Shown here: in pieces, positions 9,462 to 17,747 of the stretch
Numbering within the stretch: the stretch's first letter is position 1
Layout: every line of letters begins with the position of its first letter
Source of the DNA: CAYWRZ01 sp964460845
Lineage (GTDB): Bacteria; Bacteroidota; Bacteroidia; Flavobacteriales_D; UBA2798
NCBI GenBank assembly: GCA_964460845.1
Contig: CAYWRZ010000002.1
Span: 124,001 to 188,000 of the forward strand
DNA length: 64,000 bases
Direction of reading: 5' to 3'
Notes under the pieces: model-generated
The model's database searches: none
Seen by the model: the letters and a program-made list of their open reading frames with translations, nothing else
What the model was told of the DNA's origin: nothing
Translations under genes and position numbers: made by a program

Positions 9462-9671
9462 AGGCGTTTGTGTCTTTACTGCAAATTACAAAACCCCTGT
9501 ATAAGCCCATCTACCTGAGAGGCTCAAATTAGGTAAAGGCATGAAATACAGGGCTAAGTGTTTTCGTATTAGAATTTCATCCTATTCATAATGAAGAAAA
9601 ATTGGATCCGCACGCATAGTTAAAAGCATTTAATTAGTGTGTTTTTATCACCTGACTATTACGTCTTATCT

Positions 9672-10232
9672 ATGTATTCCCTTCAGAAACAAGCGGAGCT
9701 GAAGAAAGAAGAAATTATCCGGATCAGCATTCGGGTCTTGTTGAATGGGCAGGAGGTACTTTACCTGGGCGCTTCGTCGGCAGGAGAGATATGCCGAAAA
9801 GGCACGGGCGATTTATATATGAGCGACAGTCCCTTGCACAGCACCGAGCGTCGGGATTGGTTCGAGACCTTACGCAACTGGTTGGATAATCGGATGCTGA
9901 TGTACCCGGGATTGTATTTCGATCCCAAGCCGGTGGGAATGCCGGTAGAATATCGCATAGGTTTCGATCGAAAAAAAGGCGGTGAAGTGCTTTTTCGGTT
10001 CCATACCGGCATGGAAAGCGCTTCCGTACGTCAACTGTTACTTCTACCCTATTTCGACACCTTCGTTTGCAAAGCGGTGCAGCTTACCGATCCCTGGTAT
10101 CGCTTAGCGCTTCCGGAACGGAAAAACAAGGGCAATTCCTTTTTTCCCGAAAATACGGATTCGCGAAAGCGGCGTATCGTACATTCCGCTATGGGCGATT
10201 CCACTCCGCGCTGGTGGCAGAAACACCTTTAA
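9672..10232 (+). CDS. Hypothetical protein
   Basis: A 186-residue protein I do not recognise. A GTG at 9639 would add 11 residues, but the ATG at 9672 gives the natural start MYSLQKQAELKKEE. The N-terminal part has alternating hydrophobic strands (EIIRISIRVLLNGQEVLYLG) and the middle is rich in Arg, Tyr and Trp. The C-terminus is basic and low in structure (RKNKGNSFF...SRKRRI). No signal peptide or membrane helix is visible. It stands alone between the T9SS gene and rho, with no partner gene. Codon use is like its neighbours. It is probably a real gene, but no function can be offered. Confidence 0.55.
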   Translation: MYSLQKQAELKKEEIIRISIRVLLNGQEVLYLGASSAGEICRKGTGDLYMSDSPLHSTERRDWFETLRNWLDNRMLMYPGLYFDPKPVGMPVEYRIGFDRKKGGEVLFRFHTGMESASVRQLLLLPYFDTFVCKAVQLTDPWYRLALPERKNKGNSFFPENTDSRKRRIVHSAMGDSTPRWWQKHL

Positions 10233-10347
10233 AAGCAATTTCCATTTCACACACAATCTATTGTTCAAAAAATCTGCTCCGTTTCTTTTCCTTCCTCTTT
10301 TTCTTTCCTAACTTGTAGTGCTTGATGTAGGTTCTTTTCTTTCTGTT

Positions 10348-10373
10348 AAAACAAGTTTGCTGCGCTTGTTTTT
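10348..10373. terminator. Weak AT-rich hairpin, possible terminator
   Basis: AAAACAAG pairs with CTTGTTTT across a 9-base loop and is followed by one further T. It has only two or three G-C pairs, so its strength is doubtful. It could end transcription of the orphan gene at 9672-10232. Confidence 0.35.
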
Positions 10374-10401
10374 CAAAGAAAACCGGCCTCTCCTATTTTT
10401 T

Positions 10402-10431
10402 TTTGTTATTAAAAGATTATTTGTATTATTG
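10402..10431 (+). promoter_or_regulatory. Candidate promoter of rho
   Basis: TTTG (10402-10405), 18 bases, then TATTATTG (10424-10431), one mismatch from TAnnTTTG. It predicts a start near 10438 and a leader of about 190 bases, long enough for Rho autoregulation as known in other bacteria. Confidence 0.4.
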
Positions 10432-10631
10432 CGGCGTGATTCAATACACCATTCTTCGGTTAGTTAATCACCGTTTTCTAACACACTAATTCACAATTTT
10501 CATCCTGTAAACTTCCGAACCTTGTTGCAGGGTTTCTTAGGCGGGATTATTATACCACCGCCAAGTGCCGGATTGCAATTATTGCCTCGTTTGAACAGGT
10601 TTTCCCTATCGAAATACAAACTGTTACTCCT

Positions 10632-12377
10632 ATGGAGATCGATCCCCAAGAAGACAAGCCGAAAAGAAAAAGACTGCAGAAAAACACCAAAGTAGAATAT
10701 GGTAAAAAGCAGGAAACTACCGTACCTGCTGAAGAAAAGGCAGTCGAAAGTGAAGAGAAGCCTAATACCGATACGGTCGAAGAAAAGCCCAAAGCCCGCC
10801 GTGGCCGAAAGCCCAAATCGGCTACCACTCCGGTAGAGCCGGGTACTCCCAAAGCGGAAAAAGCCGAATTGTTAGACGAAGAAGCTTTGCTGGATGCCAA
10901 AAATGACAACTACGACCTGTTTTCCACACCCGATATAGACGAAGAAGAAGAGCTGTTTAGCATAAGTCGTGGCGCTTCGCCCCTTCTTTCGGACGACGAT
11001 GAAGAAGAAGAGGATGATCTCCCCGCAGAAGCTCCTTCGCCGATAGTGGCTGAAAAACCTGCGGAAAGAGAAATACCGCCTCCCCCCTCACCGACCGCCG
11101 CACCTGCCGCAGATCCCGTACGACAGGAAAATCCTTATCGTCAGTCACACGCTCCCTCTGCACAACCGGCTGCTCATAATCCTTCTCCGCAAACACAACG
11201 CCCGCAGTATCCGCAATACCAGCAGGAATCCCGTAAGTCGCACGAACCCCAATTTAATTGGGACGGTATCGTTACCAGCGAAGGTGTGCTCGAAATTATG
11301 CAGGACGGATACGGTTTTCTCCGTTCTTCCGATTACAACTACCTGGCCTCGCCCGACGATGTGTATGTATCGCAATCCCAAATCAAGCTATTCGGCATCA
11401 AAACCGGCGATACGATACGCGGCACCATTCGTCCACCGCGCGAAGGCGAGAAATATTTCCCCCTGATCAAAATCGAGAGCATTAACGGACGCAGTCCTTC
11501 GTATATCCGCGACCGTGTGCCTTTTGAATACCTTACTCCGCTTTTCCCCACCGAAAAACTGATACTGACCGGTCATGCGAAAGACAATATGTCCACCCGC
11601 GTCATGGATCTGTTTGCCCCTATCGGTAAAGGACAACGCGGAATGATTGTAGCGCAACCCAAAACCGGTAAAACCGTGCTGCTGAAAGACGTAGCCAACG
11701 CCATTGCCGCTAACCATCCCGAAGTATATCTTATTGTGCTGCTCATCGACGAGCGCCCCGAAGAGGTAACCGATATGGCCCGCAGCGTAAATGCCGAAGT
11801 GGTTGCTTCTACCTTCGACGAACCCGCCGAACGCCACGTAAAAGTATCGAACATCGTACTCGAAAAAGCCAAGCGCTTAGTCGAATGCGGCCATGATGTG
11901 TGCATTCTGCTTGACTCTATTACCCGCCTTGCCCGCGCCTATAACACCGTACAGCCCGCCTCGGGTAAAGTGCTTTCGGGAGGTGTAGATGCCAACGCGC
12001 TGCACAAGCCCAAACGTTTCTTCGGTTCGGCACGGAAAATCGAAAACGGAGGTTCGCTCACCATTTTGGCTACCGCACTCACAGATACGGGTTCCAAAAT
12101 GGACGAGGTTATCTTCGAAGAATTTAAAGGAACCGGTAACATGGAATTGCAGTTAGACCGCAAGCTGTCGAACCGTCGCGTGTATCCTTCTATCGATATT
12201 TTGGCTTCGGGCACACGTCGCGAAGATCTGCTGGTAGAGAAAGATATGCTGCAACGCATCTGGATCCTGCGCAAGCATTTGGCCGACATGAACTCTGTCG
12301 AAGCGATGGAATTTATCAAATCGCACATCAAAGACACTCGCAACAACGAAGAGTTTCTGCTCTCTATGAATGGATAA
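10632..12377 (+). CDS. rho: Transcription termination factor Rho
   Basis: A 581-residue hexameric RNA helicase that ends transcription of untranslated RNA. The catalytic part is canonical: a cold-shock-like RNA-binding domain at about 212-285 (EGVLEIMQDGYGFLR), Walker A around Lys347 (AQPKTGKT) and the downstream LLIDERPEEVTDM block. Residues 1-205 are low-complexity: basic at first (KPKRKRLQK), then Glu/Asp-rich, then Pro/Ala/Gln-rich. The small N-terminal Rho_N helical domain common in the family is absent. The sequence upstream of the ATG in all three frames does not encode it either, so this is not a missed start. Long disordered N-terminal regions are known in Bacteroidota Rho. Confidence 0.96.
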   Translation: MEIDPQEDKPKRKRLQKNTKVEYGKKQETTVPAEEKAVESEEKPNTDTVEEKPKARRGRKPKSATTPVEPGTPKAEKAELLDEEALLDAKNDNYDLFSTPDIDEEEELFSISRGASPLLSDDDEEEEDDLPAEAPSPIVAEKPAEREIPPPPSPTAAPAADPVRQENPYRQSHAPSAQPAAHNPSPQTQRPQYPQYQQESRKSHEPQFNWDGIVTSEGVLEIMQDGYGFLRSSDYNYLASPDDVYVSQSQIKLFGIKTGDTIRGTIRPPREGEKYFPLIKIESINGRSPSYIRDRVPFEYLTPLFPTEKLILTGHAKDNMSTRVMDLFAPIGKGQRGMIVAQPKTGKTVLLKDVANAIAANHPEVYLIVLLIDERPEEVTDMARSVNAEVVASTFDEPAERHVKVSNIVLEKAKRLVECGHDVCILLDSITRLARAYNTVQPASGKVLSGGVDANALHKPKRFFGSARKIENGGSLTILATALTDTGSKMDEVIFEEFKGTGNMELQLDRKLSNRRVYPSIDILASGTRREDLLVEKDMLQRIWILRKHLADMNSVEAMEFIKSHIKDTRNNEEFLLSMNG

Positions 12378-12381
12378 TCAC

Positions 12382-12412
12382 TCCCTTACGCCGAGCCTTG
12401 TTCGACGTAAGG
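12382..12412 (+). terminator. Hairpin after rho
   Basis: CCCTTACG pairs with CGTAAGGG (8 perfect pairs, extended by CGA/TCG after one mismatch). It begins 5 bases after the rho stop. No T-run follows, so it may be only an mRNA 3' structure between rho and the DUF4199 gene. Confidence 0.35.
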
Positions 12413-12435
12413 GATAAAACCATATTTCTTTACGC

Positions 12436-12984
12436 ATGTCCCTTACCTTCCGATTAGCCCTGCTTTTTGCCGCTTTGTTTGCCGGTTTTAAGATGGTATT
12501 ACACTATTCCGGCTTGCACGAAACCCATTACGAATTGGTGATTTTTGCCAATATTCTGTTGGTGTTGCTGATGATGGTGTTCGGATTATGGGCCGAAAAG
12601 AAAAAAAGTCCCGAAAAAAGAAGCTATACCGACGATGTAAAAGCTTCCATGCGTTCGGCGGCACTGTACGCTATCTTTGTGAGCGTTTTTGTGTTCATTT
12701 ATTATCGTAAAATCGACCCTGAATTTTCGGAGCGCCGCGTGGCACAACGTGTAGAGCTCGCCGAAAATGTCGATTTTCAAGCGCTGAAAGAAAGCGATCC
12801 GACCCGCTGGGCACACATGACCCGCGAAGATTTTATCGACGACGAAAAAGAAAAAGCAGAAGCTCTCTATTCGCCGCTGGTGCATACCACGCTGACACTT
12901 GTCGGTATTACTTTGCTTTCTTTTTTCTATGCGCTGCTGCTCGCTGTACTTTGGCGAAAGGTATTGTATAGAATTATGGAATAA
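12436..12984 (+). CDS. DUF4199 family membrane protein
   Basis: A 182-residue membrane protein with four predicted helices: about 5-18, 33-52, 72-92 and 150-172. An acidic loop (about 95-145, ENVDFQALKESDP, FIDDEKEKAEAL) separates the last two. The third helix ending in YYRKIDPEF is typical of DUF4199, a family common in Bacteroidota and without known function. It follows rho by 58 bases and converges on mpl, with the two 3' ends overlapping by 11 bases. Confidence 0.78.
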   Translation: MSLTFRLALLFAALFAGFKMVLHYSGLHETHYELVIFANILLVLLMMVFGLWAEKKKSPEKRSYTDDVKASMRSAALYAIFVSVFVFIYYRKIDPEFSERRVAQRVELAENVDFQALKESDPTRWAHMTREDFIDDEKEKAEALYSPLVHTTLTLVGITLLSFFYALLLAVLWRKVLYRIME

Positions 12985-14332
12985 GCCGCTGCGCCAGCTC
13001 ATTCAGATCAATCCCACCGAAAGTACCCGAACTCATCAGCAAGAGATTGGAGTCTGTCCAATCGGCTTGTAGCAGGTGCACGCGAAGGGCCTCTGATTCG
13101 GTAAACACCTGTAAATCATCACGACCAAAAGCGGCTCTTACCTGCTCCGGAGTAATAGATTCCAGTTTTTTATGCGCAAGTGTCTGCGGGTTAAAATACA
13201 GCAATGCCTCGTCGGCTACTTGCATCGAACCTTCATATTCTTTTAAAAATTCGGCATTCAGACTGCTGAAGGTGTGCAGTTCCATACAAGCACGAAGCCG
13301 CCGAACAGGAAACTGTGTTTTCACCGCCTCGATGGTCGCTTTAAGCTTGGAAGGCGAATGCGCAAAATCGCGGTATAAGGCCGCCGTCTCATTTTTACGC
13401 AGCAGTTCCAGCCTACGTGCCGCGCCTTTAAAAGAAGGAATGGCTTCGTAAAATTGCTTTTCCCTCAGTCCGAGCGCCAGGCAAACCTGCTTTGCGGCCG
13501 ACAGGTTACGAAGGTTATGTAAGCCGAAAACCTGTATAGGATAGGTTTCTGAACCGCTTAGAAGCAAGGTTGTTCCGTTATCCAGACGATGCGGATGTGC
13601 GGTGTAGGCCGTTTTGTGAAGGTGATCCGGCGCTTTTTGCACTAACTGCGGCAGTACTTCATCATCTTCCGAATAAATGAGCGAGCCACCGGACGTGATT
13701 TTTTCGATAAAAATGCGAAACTGATCCACATAGTTTTCGAACGTAGGAAACACATTGATATGATCCCAGGCAATGCCGCTCAGCACAGCTATATCGGGAT
13801 GATATAGGTGAAATTTGGGCCTTCGGTCTTCGGGCGAAGACAGGTATTCGTCGCCTTCGAGCACGGCCACCGGAGCCTCTTCGCTTAAACCCACCATACA
13901 TTCGTAGCCCTCTAACTGTGCGCCCACCATATAATCGTGTGGTAAACGGTGGTAATTAAGCACGTGAAGAATCATCGAGGTAATCGTGGTTTTACCATGG
14001 CTTCCACCCACTACCACCCTTTTTTTATGCTTCGTTTGCTCGTAAATGTATTCGGGATAAGAGTAAATCCGGAGTCCGAGCGCATGGGCTTTTTTCAGTT
14101 CGGGATTATCGGCCCTTGCGTGCATGCCCAGGATCACCGCGTCGATACGCGCATCGATCCGATCGGGATTCCATCCTATAGATTCGGGCAACAGGCCGTA
14201 GCCTTGCAGCCTGCTGTAAGACGGTTCGGCTATTTCATCGTCGGACCCGGTTATCTTGTAGCCTTTTTTGTGCAGGGCAATGGCCAGGTTGTGCATAGCG
14301 CTGCCGCCTATAGCGATAAAATGTACCCACAT
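12974..14332 (-). CDS. mpl: UDP-MurNAc:tripeptide ligase (Mpl-type Mur ligase)
   Basis: A 452-residue cytoplasmic Mur ligase that attaches recycled L-Ala-gamma-D-Glu-meso-DAP to UDP-MurNAc. The start at 14332 is preferred because MWVHFIAIGGSAMHNLA matches the family N-terminus; an upstream in-frame ATG at 14407 only adds an unrelated 25-residue stretch. Features include the nucleotide-binding loop GGSHGKTTITSMI (about 105-117), EGDEYLSSP, SGIAWDHINVFPTFENY and a C-terminal domain with FAHSPSKLKAT. MurC is shorter in its N-terminal motif and lacks this exact pattern, so Mpl is favoured. It is transcribed alone, convergent with the DUF4199 gene. Confidence 0.9.
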   Translation of the reverse strand: MWVHFIAIGGSAMHNLAIALHKKGYKITGSDDEIAEPSYSRLQGYGLLPESIGWNPDRIDARIDAVILGMHARADNPELKKAHALGLRIYSYPEYIYEQTKHKKRVVVGGSHGKTTITSMILHVLNYHRLPHDYMVGAQLEGYECMVGLSEEAPVAVLEGDEYLSSPEDRRPKFHLYHPDIAVLSGIAWDHINVFPTFENYVDQFRIFIEKITSGGSLIYSEDDEVLPQLVQKAPDHLHKTAYTAHPHRLDNGTTLLLSGSETYPIQVFGLHNLRNLSAAKQVCLALGLREKQFYEAIPSFKGAARRLELLRKNETAALYRDFAHSPSKLKATIEAVKTQFPVRRLRACMELHTFSSLNAEFLKEYEGSMQVADEALLYFNPQTLAHKKLESITPEQVRAAFGRDDLQVFTESEALRVHLLQADWTDSNLLLMSSGTFGGIDLNELAQRLIP

Positions 14333-14486
14333 TTGCTGAAAAATTAGCCTTGCGAACCTACTAAACGGAAGGGGATCACGGGCCTGAAAAACGGATTTCT
14401 TGTACACAAGCGTATGTGCAAACGGACGGTCTCCGAATGATTAAGTACGAGGTGGCTTTTTTTTCTTATAAAATTATAAATTTCAG

Positions 14487-14516
14487 ATGGAGATATTCCC
14501 GTAAAGAGTATATTTG
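14487..14516 (+). promoter_or_regulatory. Candidate promoter without a downstream protein gene
   Basis: ATG (one mismatch from TTG) at 14487-14489, 19 bases, then TATATTTG at 14509-14516, a perfect TAnnTTTG. No rightward coding gene follows; lepB is in the opposite direction. Confidence 0.35.
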
Positions 14517-14522
14517 GGCTGA

Positions 14523-14625
14523 CTACACACTATCGAATTACCGTCGTTCTTTTCATAATAGCGGGTGGCGAAAAGTTTTCATAGCAAGTAGTGTTTAATT
14601 TTTCTCAAGTCCCACCCGCTTCCTT
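14523..14625 (+). ncRNA. Possible small RNA
   Basis: Predicted from a promoter-like element at 14509-14516 and a 9-base perfect inverted repeat AGCGGGTGG (14560-14568) / CCACCCGCT (14612-14620). The repeat is extended inward by GAAAA/TTTTC and followed by a pyrimidine-rich stretch. A second pair, ACACTA (14527-14532) with TAGTGT (14589-14594), would cross the first and make a pseudoknot. It matches no RNA family I know (not tmRNA, SRP RNA or RNase P). The boundaries are guesses. Confidence 0.25.
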
Positions 14626-14736
14626 TTTCTCCGTTCTTCCTATTTTCTCTTATTCCACTTTTATTTTTTTGCCTTCAACAAATGAGTTTATTCAGATAAA
14701 CCCGTACTTCCTTCTTTTTTACAAAAGAAAGGGAAT

Positions 14737-14757
14737 AAAGAGGGCTATTCTCTTTTT
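14737..14757. terminator. Weak hairpin between convergent transcripts
   Basis: AAAGAG pairs with CTCTTT across 7 bases, with five T on the plus strand and a pyrimidine tract on the minus strand. It may end lepB (minus) or the candidate small RNA (plus). Confidence 0.3.
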
Positions 14758-14803
14758 AGAAGAAAAATAAATCAGTGAAAATCAAACTGATGCGAATTCC
14801 TGC

Positions 14804-16432
14804 TTAGCGAATCACTTTAAAGATACGGTTCCAGCGTATGCCGGTTTCGGCATCGGTAGAGAACCACACCATCACGGCCTTACCTACCACATGATCTTCG
14901 GGGACAAAACCCCAAAAGCGTGAATCGGCCGAGTTTTGGCGGTTATCGCCCATCAGCCAATAATAGTTCATCCGGAACGTATAGCGGTCGGCGGCCTGTC
15001 CGTTGAGGTAAATAAGGCTGTCTTTTACTTCGAGCTTATTTCCTTCGTACACTTCTATCACACGCTGATAAAGGGGCAGGTTTTCGAGGGTAAGCGATAC
15101 GGTTTCGCCCTCGGCGGGAATGCGCAGCGGACCGAAATTATCTTCCGTCCAGTTGTACCTGATATCGTTGGGAAATACGGGCATAAACTGGATATGCGAG
15201 CTGGGATTCCCCTGCCCGTCGTAGCTGGCATACAGGTGGTAATACCCTGTATCTTTGTCTTCCTCCCTGACCTGGGCATTGCCGTAGATGGATCGGAACT
15301 GTTCGGCCACCTGATCGGTCATAGGTGCACGCAGATAGGCTTTCGAACCGAAGGATTCCAGGCTATGTTCCGTCCGGTTAATGTCAAAACGTGTTTTAAG
15401 CATTTCGCGAGTGAGCATTTTATCCGTATCCATTTGGACGTAATAATTGAACTGCATTTCGGGAGTATTGCCCGAAGGTTCACCATTGACATAAAGCTGG
15501 CGGTTACGGATATAAATCTCGTCGCCGGGCAGCGCCACGCAACGCTTGATATAGTTGTCTTTTTTGTCTATCGGCCTCATCAGCACATTGTCTCTGCTCA
15601 GTTGAGAATTTCGGAACAAAGCCATATATTTCTCTTTCTGCCGGTCAAAGGCATATATGTCTCTGTCGCCAGTTTGCTGGATATACAGCCGATATGCTTC
15701 GTCTCTCACCACCGCATAATAAGTTCGATCCTGCAGGTTGGCAAGTACCGAATCGCCGGCGGGAAAATTAAAGACCACCACATCGTTGCGCTGCACTTTT
15801 CCGAAACCGGGCAAACGCAAGTAAGGAAGCGTAAAAATTTCGAGGTAGCTTCGGGTATTAAATACAGGTAAGGTGTTGTGTGTGAATGGAAAAGAAATGG
15901 GTGTATTGGGCAATTTGGCTCCGTAGCTCATTTTGCTTACGAAAAGAAAATCGCCGGTCAGCAGGTTTTTCTCCATCGAAGGGGTCGGAATTTTAAAGGC
16001 TTCGAGGAAAAAAGTACGGATAATGGTAGCGGCAATAACGGCGAAAAGCAGTGCGTCGAACCATTCGCGGGTAATGGTTTTTTTGTGCTTTTTGAAATCG
16101 ATGGGGCCGGTGTAATGTATATCGGGCGAATAGGCCAGGTAAGGCACATAGTACCAGGGCAAGAGTATGGCCTGTAGTGCATCGCCTATTGAACGTTTTC
16201 CGAACGAACGCGCCAGCTCGACATTCAGCACAAACACCATCAGGAAATTTACCCCCGGAATTACCATCAGCAGCATCCACCACCAGGGCTTTTTCATGAT
16301 TCGAAGCCACACATACAGGTTGTAAAAGGGTACAAATCCTTCCCAGCCCGGGCGACCCGCTTTCTGGAAAAGCTTGTGCAGACTCGCAAAATAGACGAGA
16401 ATAAGTAACAGCAGCAGAATATTGGCAAACAT
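14804..16432 (-). CDS. lepB: Signal peptidase I, long Bacteroidota form
   Basis: A 542-residue inner-membrane protease that removes signal peptides. Residues 1-110 form an extra N-terminal membrane region (several helices, GVNFLMVFVLNVELARSFGK). An S26 domain follows, with the catalytic Ser at 152 (PTPSM) and Lys at 296 (IKRCVALPGD). The box MGDNRQNSADSRFWG lies near the C-terminus. About 140 residues are inserted between the catalytic motifs, which makes it much longer than E. coli-like relatives; this is usual in the phylum. It is the last gene of the parA-parB-DUF5683-dapB-lepB operon, 23 bases after dapB. Confidence 0.95.
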   Translation of the reverse strand: MFANILLLLLILVYFASLHKLFQKAGRPGWEGFVPFYNLYVWLRIMKKPWWWMLLMVIPGVNFLMVFVLNVELARSFGKRSIGDALQAILLPWYYVPYLAYSPDIHYTGPIDFKKHKKTITREWFDALLFAVIAATIIRTFFLEAFKIPTPSMEKNLLTGDFLFVSKMSYGAKLPNTPISFPFTHNTLPVFNTRSYLEIFTLPYLRLPGFGKVQRNDVVVFNFPAGDSVLANLQDRTYYAVVRDEAYRLYIQQTGDRDIYAFDRQKEKYMALFRNSQLSRDNVLMRPIDKKDNYIKRCVALPGDEIYIRNRQLYVNGEPSGNTPEMQFNYYVQMDTDKMLTREMLKTRFDINRTEHSLESFGSKAYLRAPMTDQVAEQFRSIYGNAQVREEDKDTGYYHLYASYDGQGNPSSHIQFMPVFPNDIRYNWTEDNFGPLRIPAEGETVSLTLENLPLYQRVIEVYEGNKLEVKDSLIYLNGQAADRYTFRMNYYWLMGDNRQNSADSRFWGFVPEDHVVGKAVMVWFSTDAETGIRWNRIFKVIR

Positions 16433-16455
16433 AGTATGTGGTTCTTTTCAGGTGG

Positions 16456-17172
16456 TTAAAGTTGAAGCAGGTCTTTCAGGGTGAAGATACCGGTTTTTCC
16501 CTGTATCCACTCTGCCGCGATAAGCGCGCCGGAAGCGAATCCTTTTCGGTTATGTGCAGTGTGTTTCAACTCAATGTCATCAATTTCAGAAGAATAACGA
16601 ACGATATGCGTACCGGGAATATTTTCAATACGTTGTGAAAAAATGTTAATCTCCGCCGGCTGAGGGGCTTCCCCTCCTTCTTTCCAGCTTTCTTTCCGGT
16701 CGATACGACTGATAATATCTTCGGCTAAGGTGATTGCCGTACCGCTCGGCGAATCGAGCTTGAGGGTATGGTGAATCTCTTCGAGCGCTACCTCATATTC
16801 GGGCTGGCGGTTCATTAACAGCGCCAGCTTGCGGTTTATCTCAAAAAAGATATTTACGCCAATGCTGAAATTGGTGGCGCAAAGCAAAGCGCCCTTATGT
16901 TGAAGACAAGCCTGCTCTACCTTTTCCCATTGTCCGTACCATCCCGTAGTACCGACCACCACCGGAATGCCGGCTTCAAAACATTTTATTATGTTCGCTA
17001 CAGCCGATTCGGGACGGCTGAACTCGATAGCTACTTCGCTGCCTTGTAATTCATCCGGACTATAATCGGCATTGCCTGCATCGGCAATAAAGCTGAGGGT
17101 ATGTCCGCGTTCGATAGCAATTGCTTCAATGGCATGCCCCATTTTTCCATATCCGAGTAGCGCGATGTTCAT
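16456..17172 (-). CDS. dapB: 4-hydroxy-tetrahydrodipicolinate reductase
   Basis: A 238-residue NAD(P)H-dependent enzyme of the lysine/meso-diaminopimelate pathway. The N-terminal Rossmann loop is GYGKMG (7-12). The substrate domain carries the family signature EIHHTLKLDSPSGTA, with the catalytic His pair, Lys and the SGTA binding loop. It is shorter than the roughly 270 residues of the E. coli enzyme but complete, as in other Bacteroidota. DAP feeds peptidoglycan, which fits the nearby mpl and lepB. It lies 11 bases after the DUF5683 gene. Confidence 0.96.
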   Translation of the reverse strand: MNIALLGYGKMGHAIEAIAIERGHTLSFIADAGNADYSPDELQGSEVAIEFSRPESAVANIIKCFEAGIPVVVGTTGWYGQWEKVEQACLQHKGALLCATNFSIGVNIFFEINRKLALLMNRQPEYEVALEEIHHTLKLDSPSGTAITLAEDIISRIDRKESWKEGGEAPQPAEINIFSQRIENIPGTHIVRYSSEIDDIELKHTAHNRKGFASGALIAAEWIQGKTGIFTLKDLLQL

Positions 17173-17183
17173 GGCCTGTAAAA

Positions 17184-17747
17184 TTAAAATTTAATACGGA
17201 TATGTAATCCGGGCGTGGCACGGGTCACATCCACCAATGTGGGCCTCAACCTGAACGAGAGATCGGGACCGGTATCGAAACGCCAAAGGTAGCCATCGAC
17301 CGTAGCATCGACGATGTTGAGCACATACGAAAGAGCCAGTGCTACATAAGAAAGGTCGCGCCAGCGTTGGTATTGATCGATTACGGTGCGAAGCTGCGAA
17401 TCGGAATAGTTCTGCAAGCCTTGATCAGAACCCTGTCCGCTGTGATTGATCCGAAAAAGGTATTCGTTGCGAAAACGCCGGTAATTGCGTGTATTATCGA
17501 CAATAAAATAGATAGAAGTACCCACTGCGGCATATACGAGGGGCATTTTCCAGTACTTGCGGTTATAGGCCTGCCCCAGTCCGGGCAGCACGGCCGAATA
17601 GATGGCCGCTTTGCGGGGCGAATGAAAAACGGTATCACGCAAGACCTGCGGCGGGATGGTATCGGCCTGCACACGCAGGGAATCTTCTTGCGCGTATCCG
17701 CTCAGCGCGGCGCCACACAGGATACATCCAAGCAGGAATCGCTTCAC
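17184..17747 (-). CDS. DUF5683 family exported membrane protein
   Basis: A 187-residue protein with a signal peptide (GCILCGAALSGYA, cleaved near residue 19). The central block SPRKAAIYSAVLPGLGQAYNRKYWK defines DUF5683, a family kept between parB and dapB in many Bacteroidota. Two hydrophobic stretches follow (about 65-82 and 120-140). The function is unknown; a role in the envelope is likely. The ATG overlaps the parB stop by 4 bases, so translation is coupled. Confidence 0.88.
   Translation of the reverse strand: MKRFLLGCILCGAALSGYAQEDSLRVQADTIPPQVLRDTVFHSPRKAAIYSAVLPGLGQAYNRKYWKMPLVYAAVGTSIYFIVDNTRNYRRFRNEYLFRINHSGQGSDQGLQNYSDSQLRTVIDQYQRWRDLSYVALALSYVLNIVDATVDGYLWRFDTGPDLSFRLRPTLVDVTRATPGLHIRIKF

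Larger units (their letters stand above)
10233..10631. other. Intergenic region and rho leader
   Basis: About 400 bases without a convincing gene. The first part is T-rich and holds a weak hairpin at 10348-10373. A promoter-like pair lies at 10402-10431, which leaves a leader of roughly 190 bases before the rho start. The frame in phase with rho is open from 10482 but has no ATG or GTG start and no recognisable protein sequence. Confidence 0.6.
14333..14803. other. Intergenic region between mpl and lepB
   Basis: About 470 AT-rich bases with no credible protein gene. It lies between the 5' end of mpl and the 3' end of lepB. It holds a perfect -7 element (14509-14516) followed by a hairpin-containing stretch that could be a small RNA, and a weak hairpin near 14737-14757 that could terminate lepB. 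Confidence 0.6.

Noticed and set aside
7068..9518. Two long rightward frames opposite the T9SS gene
   Set aside because: Same reason: the leftward protein has signal peptide, repeats and sorting domain; the antisense frames have none.
14416..14598. A 60-codon frame before lepB
   Set aside because: Low-complexity translation, no start context and no family; the DNA there is better explained as intergenic.
14523..14625. The possible small RNA as 6S RNA, tmRNA or SRP RNA
   Set aside because: It lacks the tRNA-like ends, the SRP loop and the long bulged hairpin expected of these.
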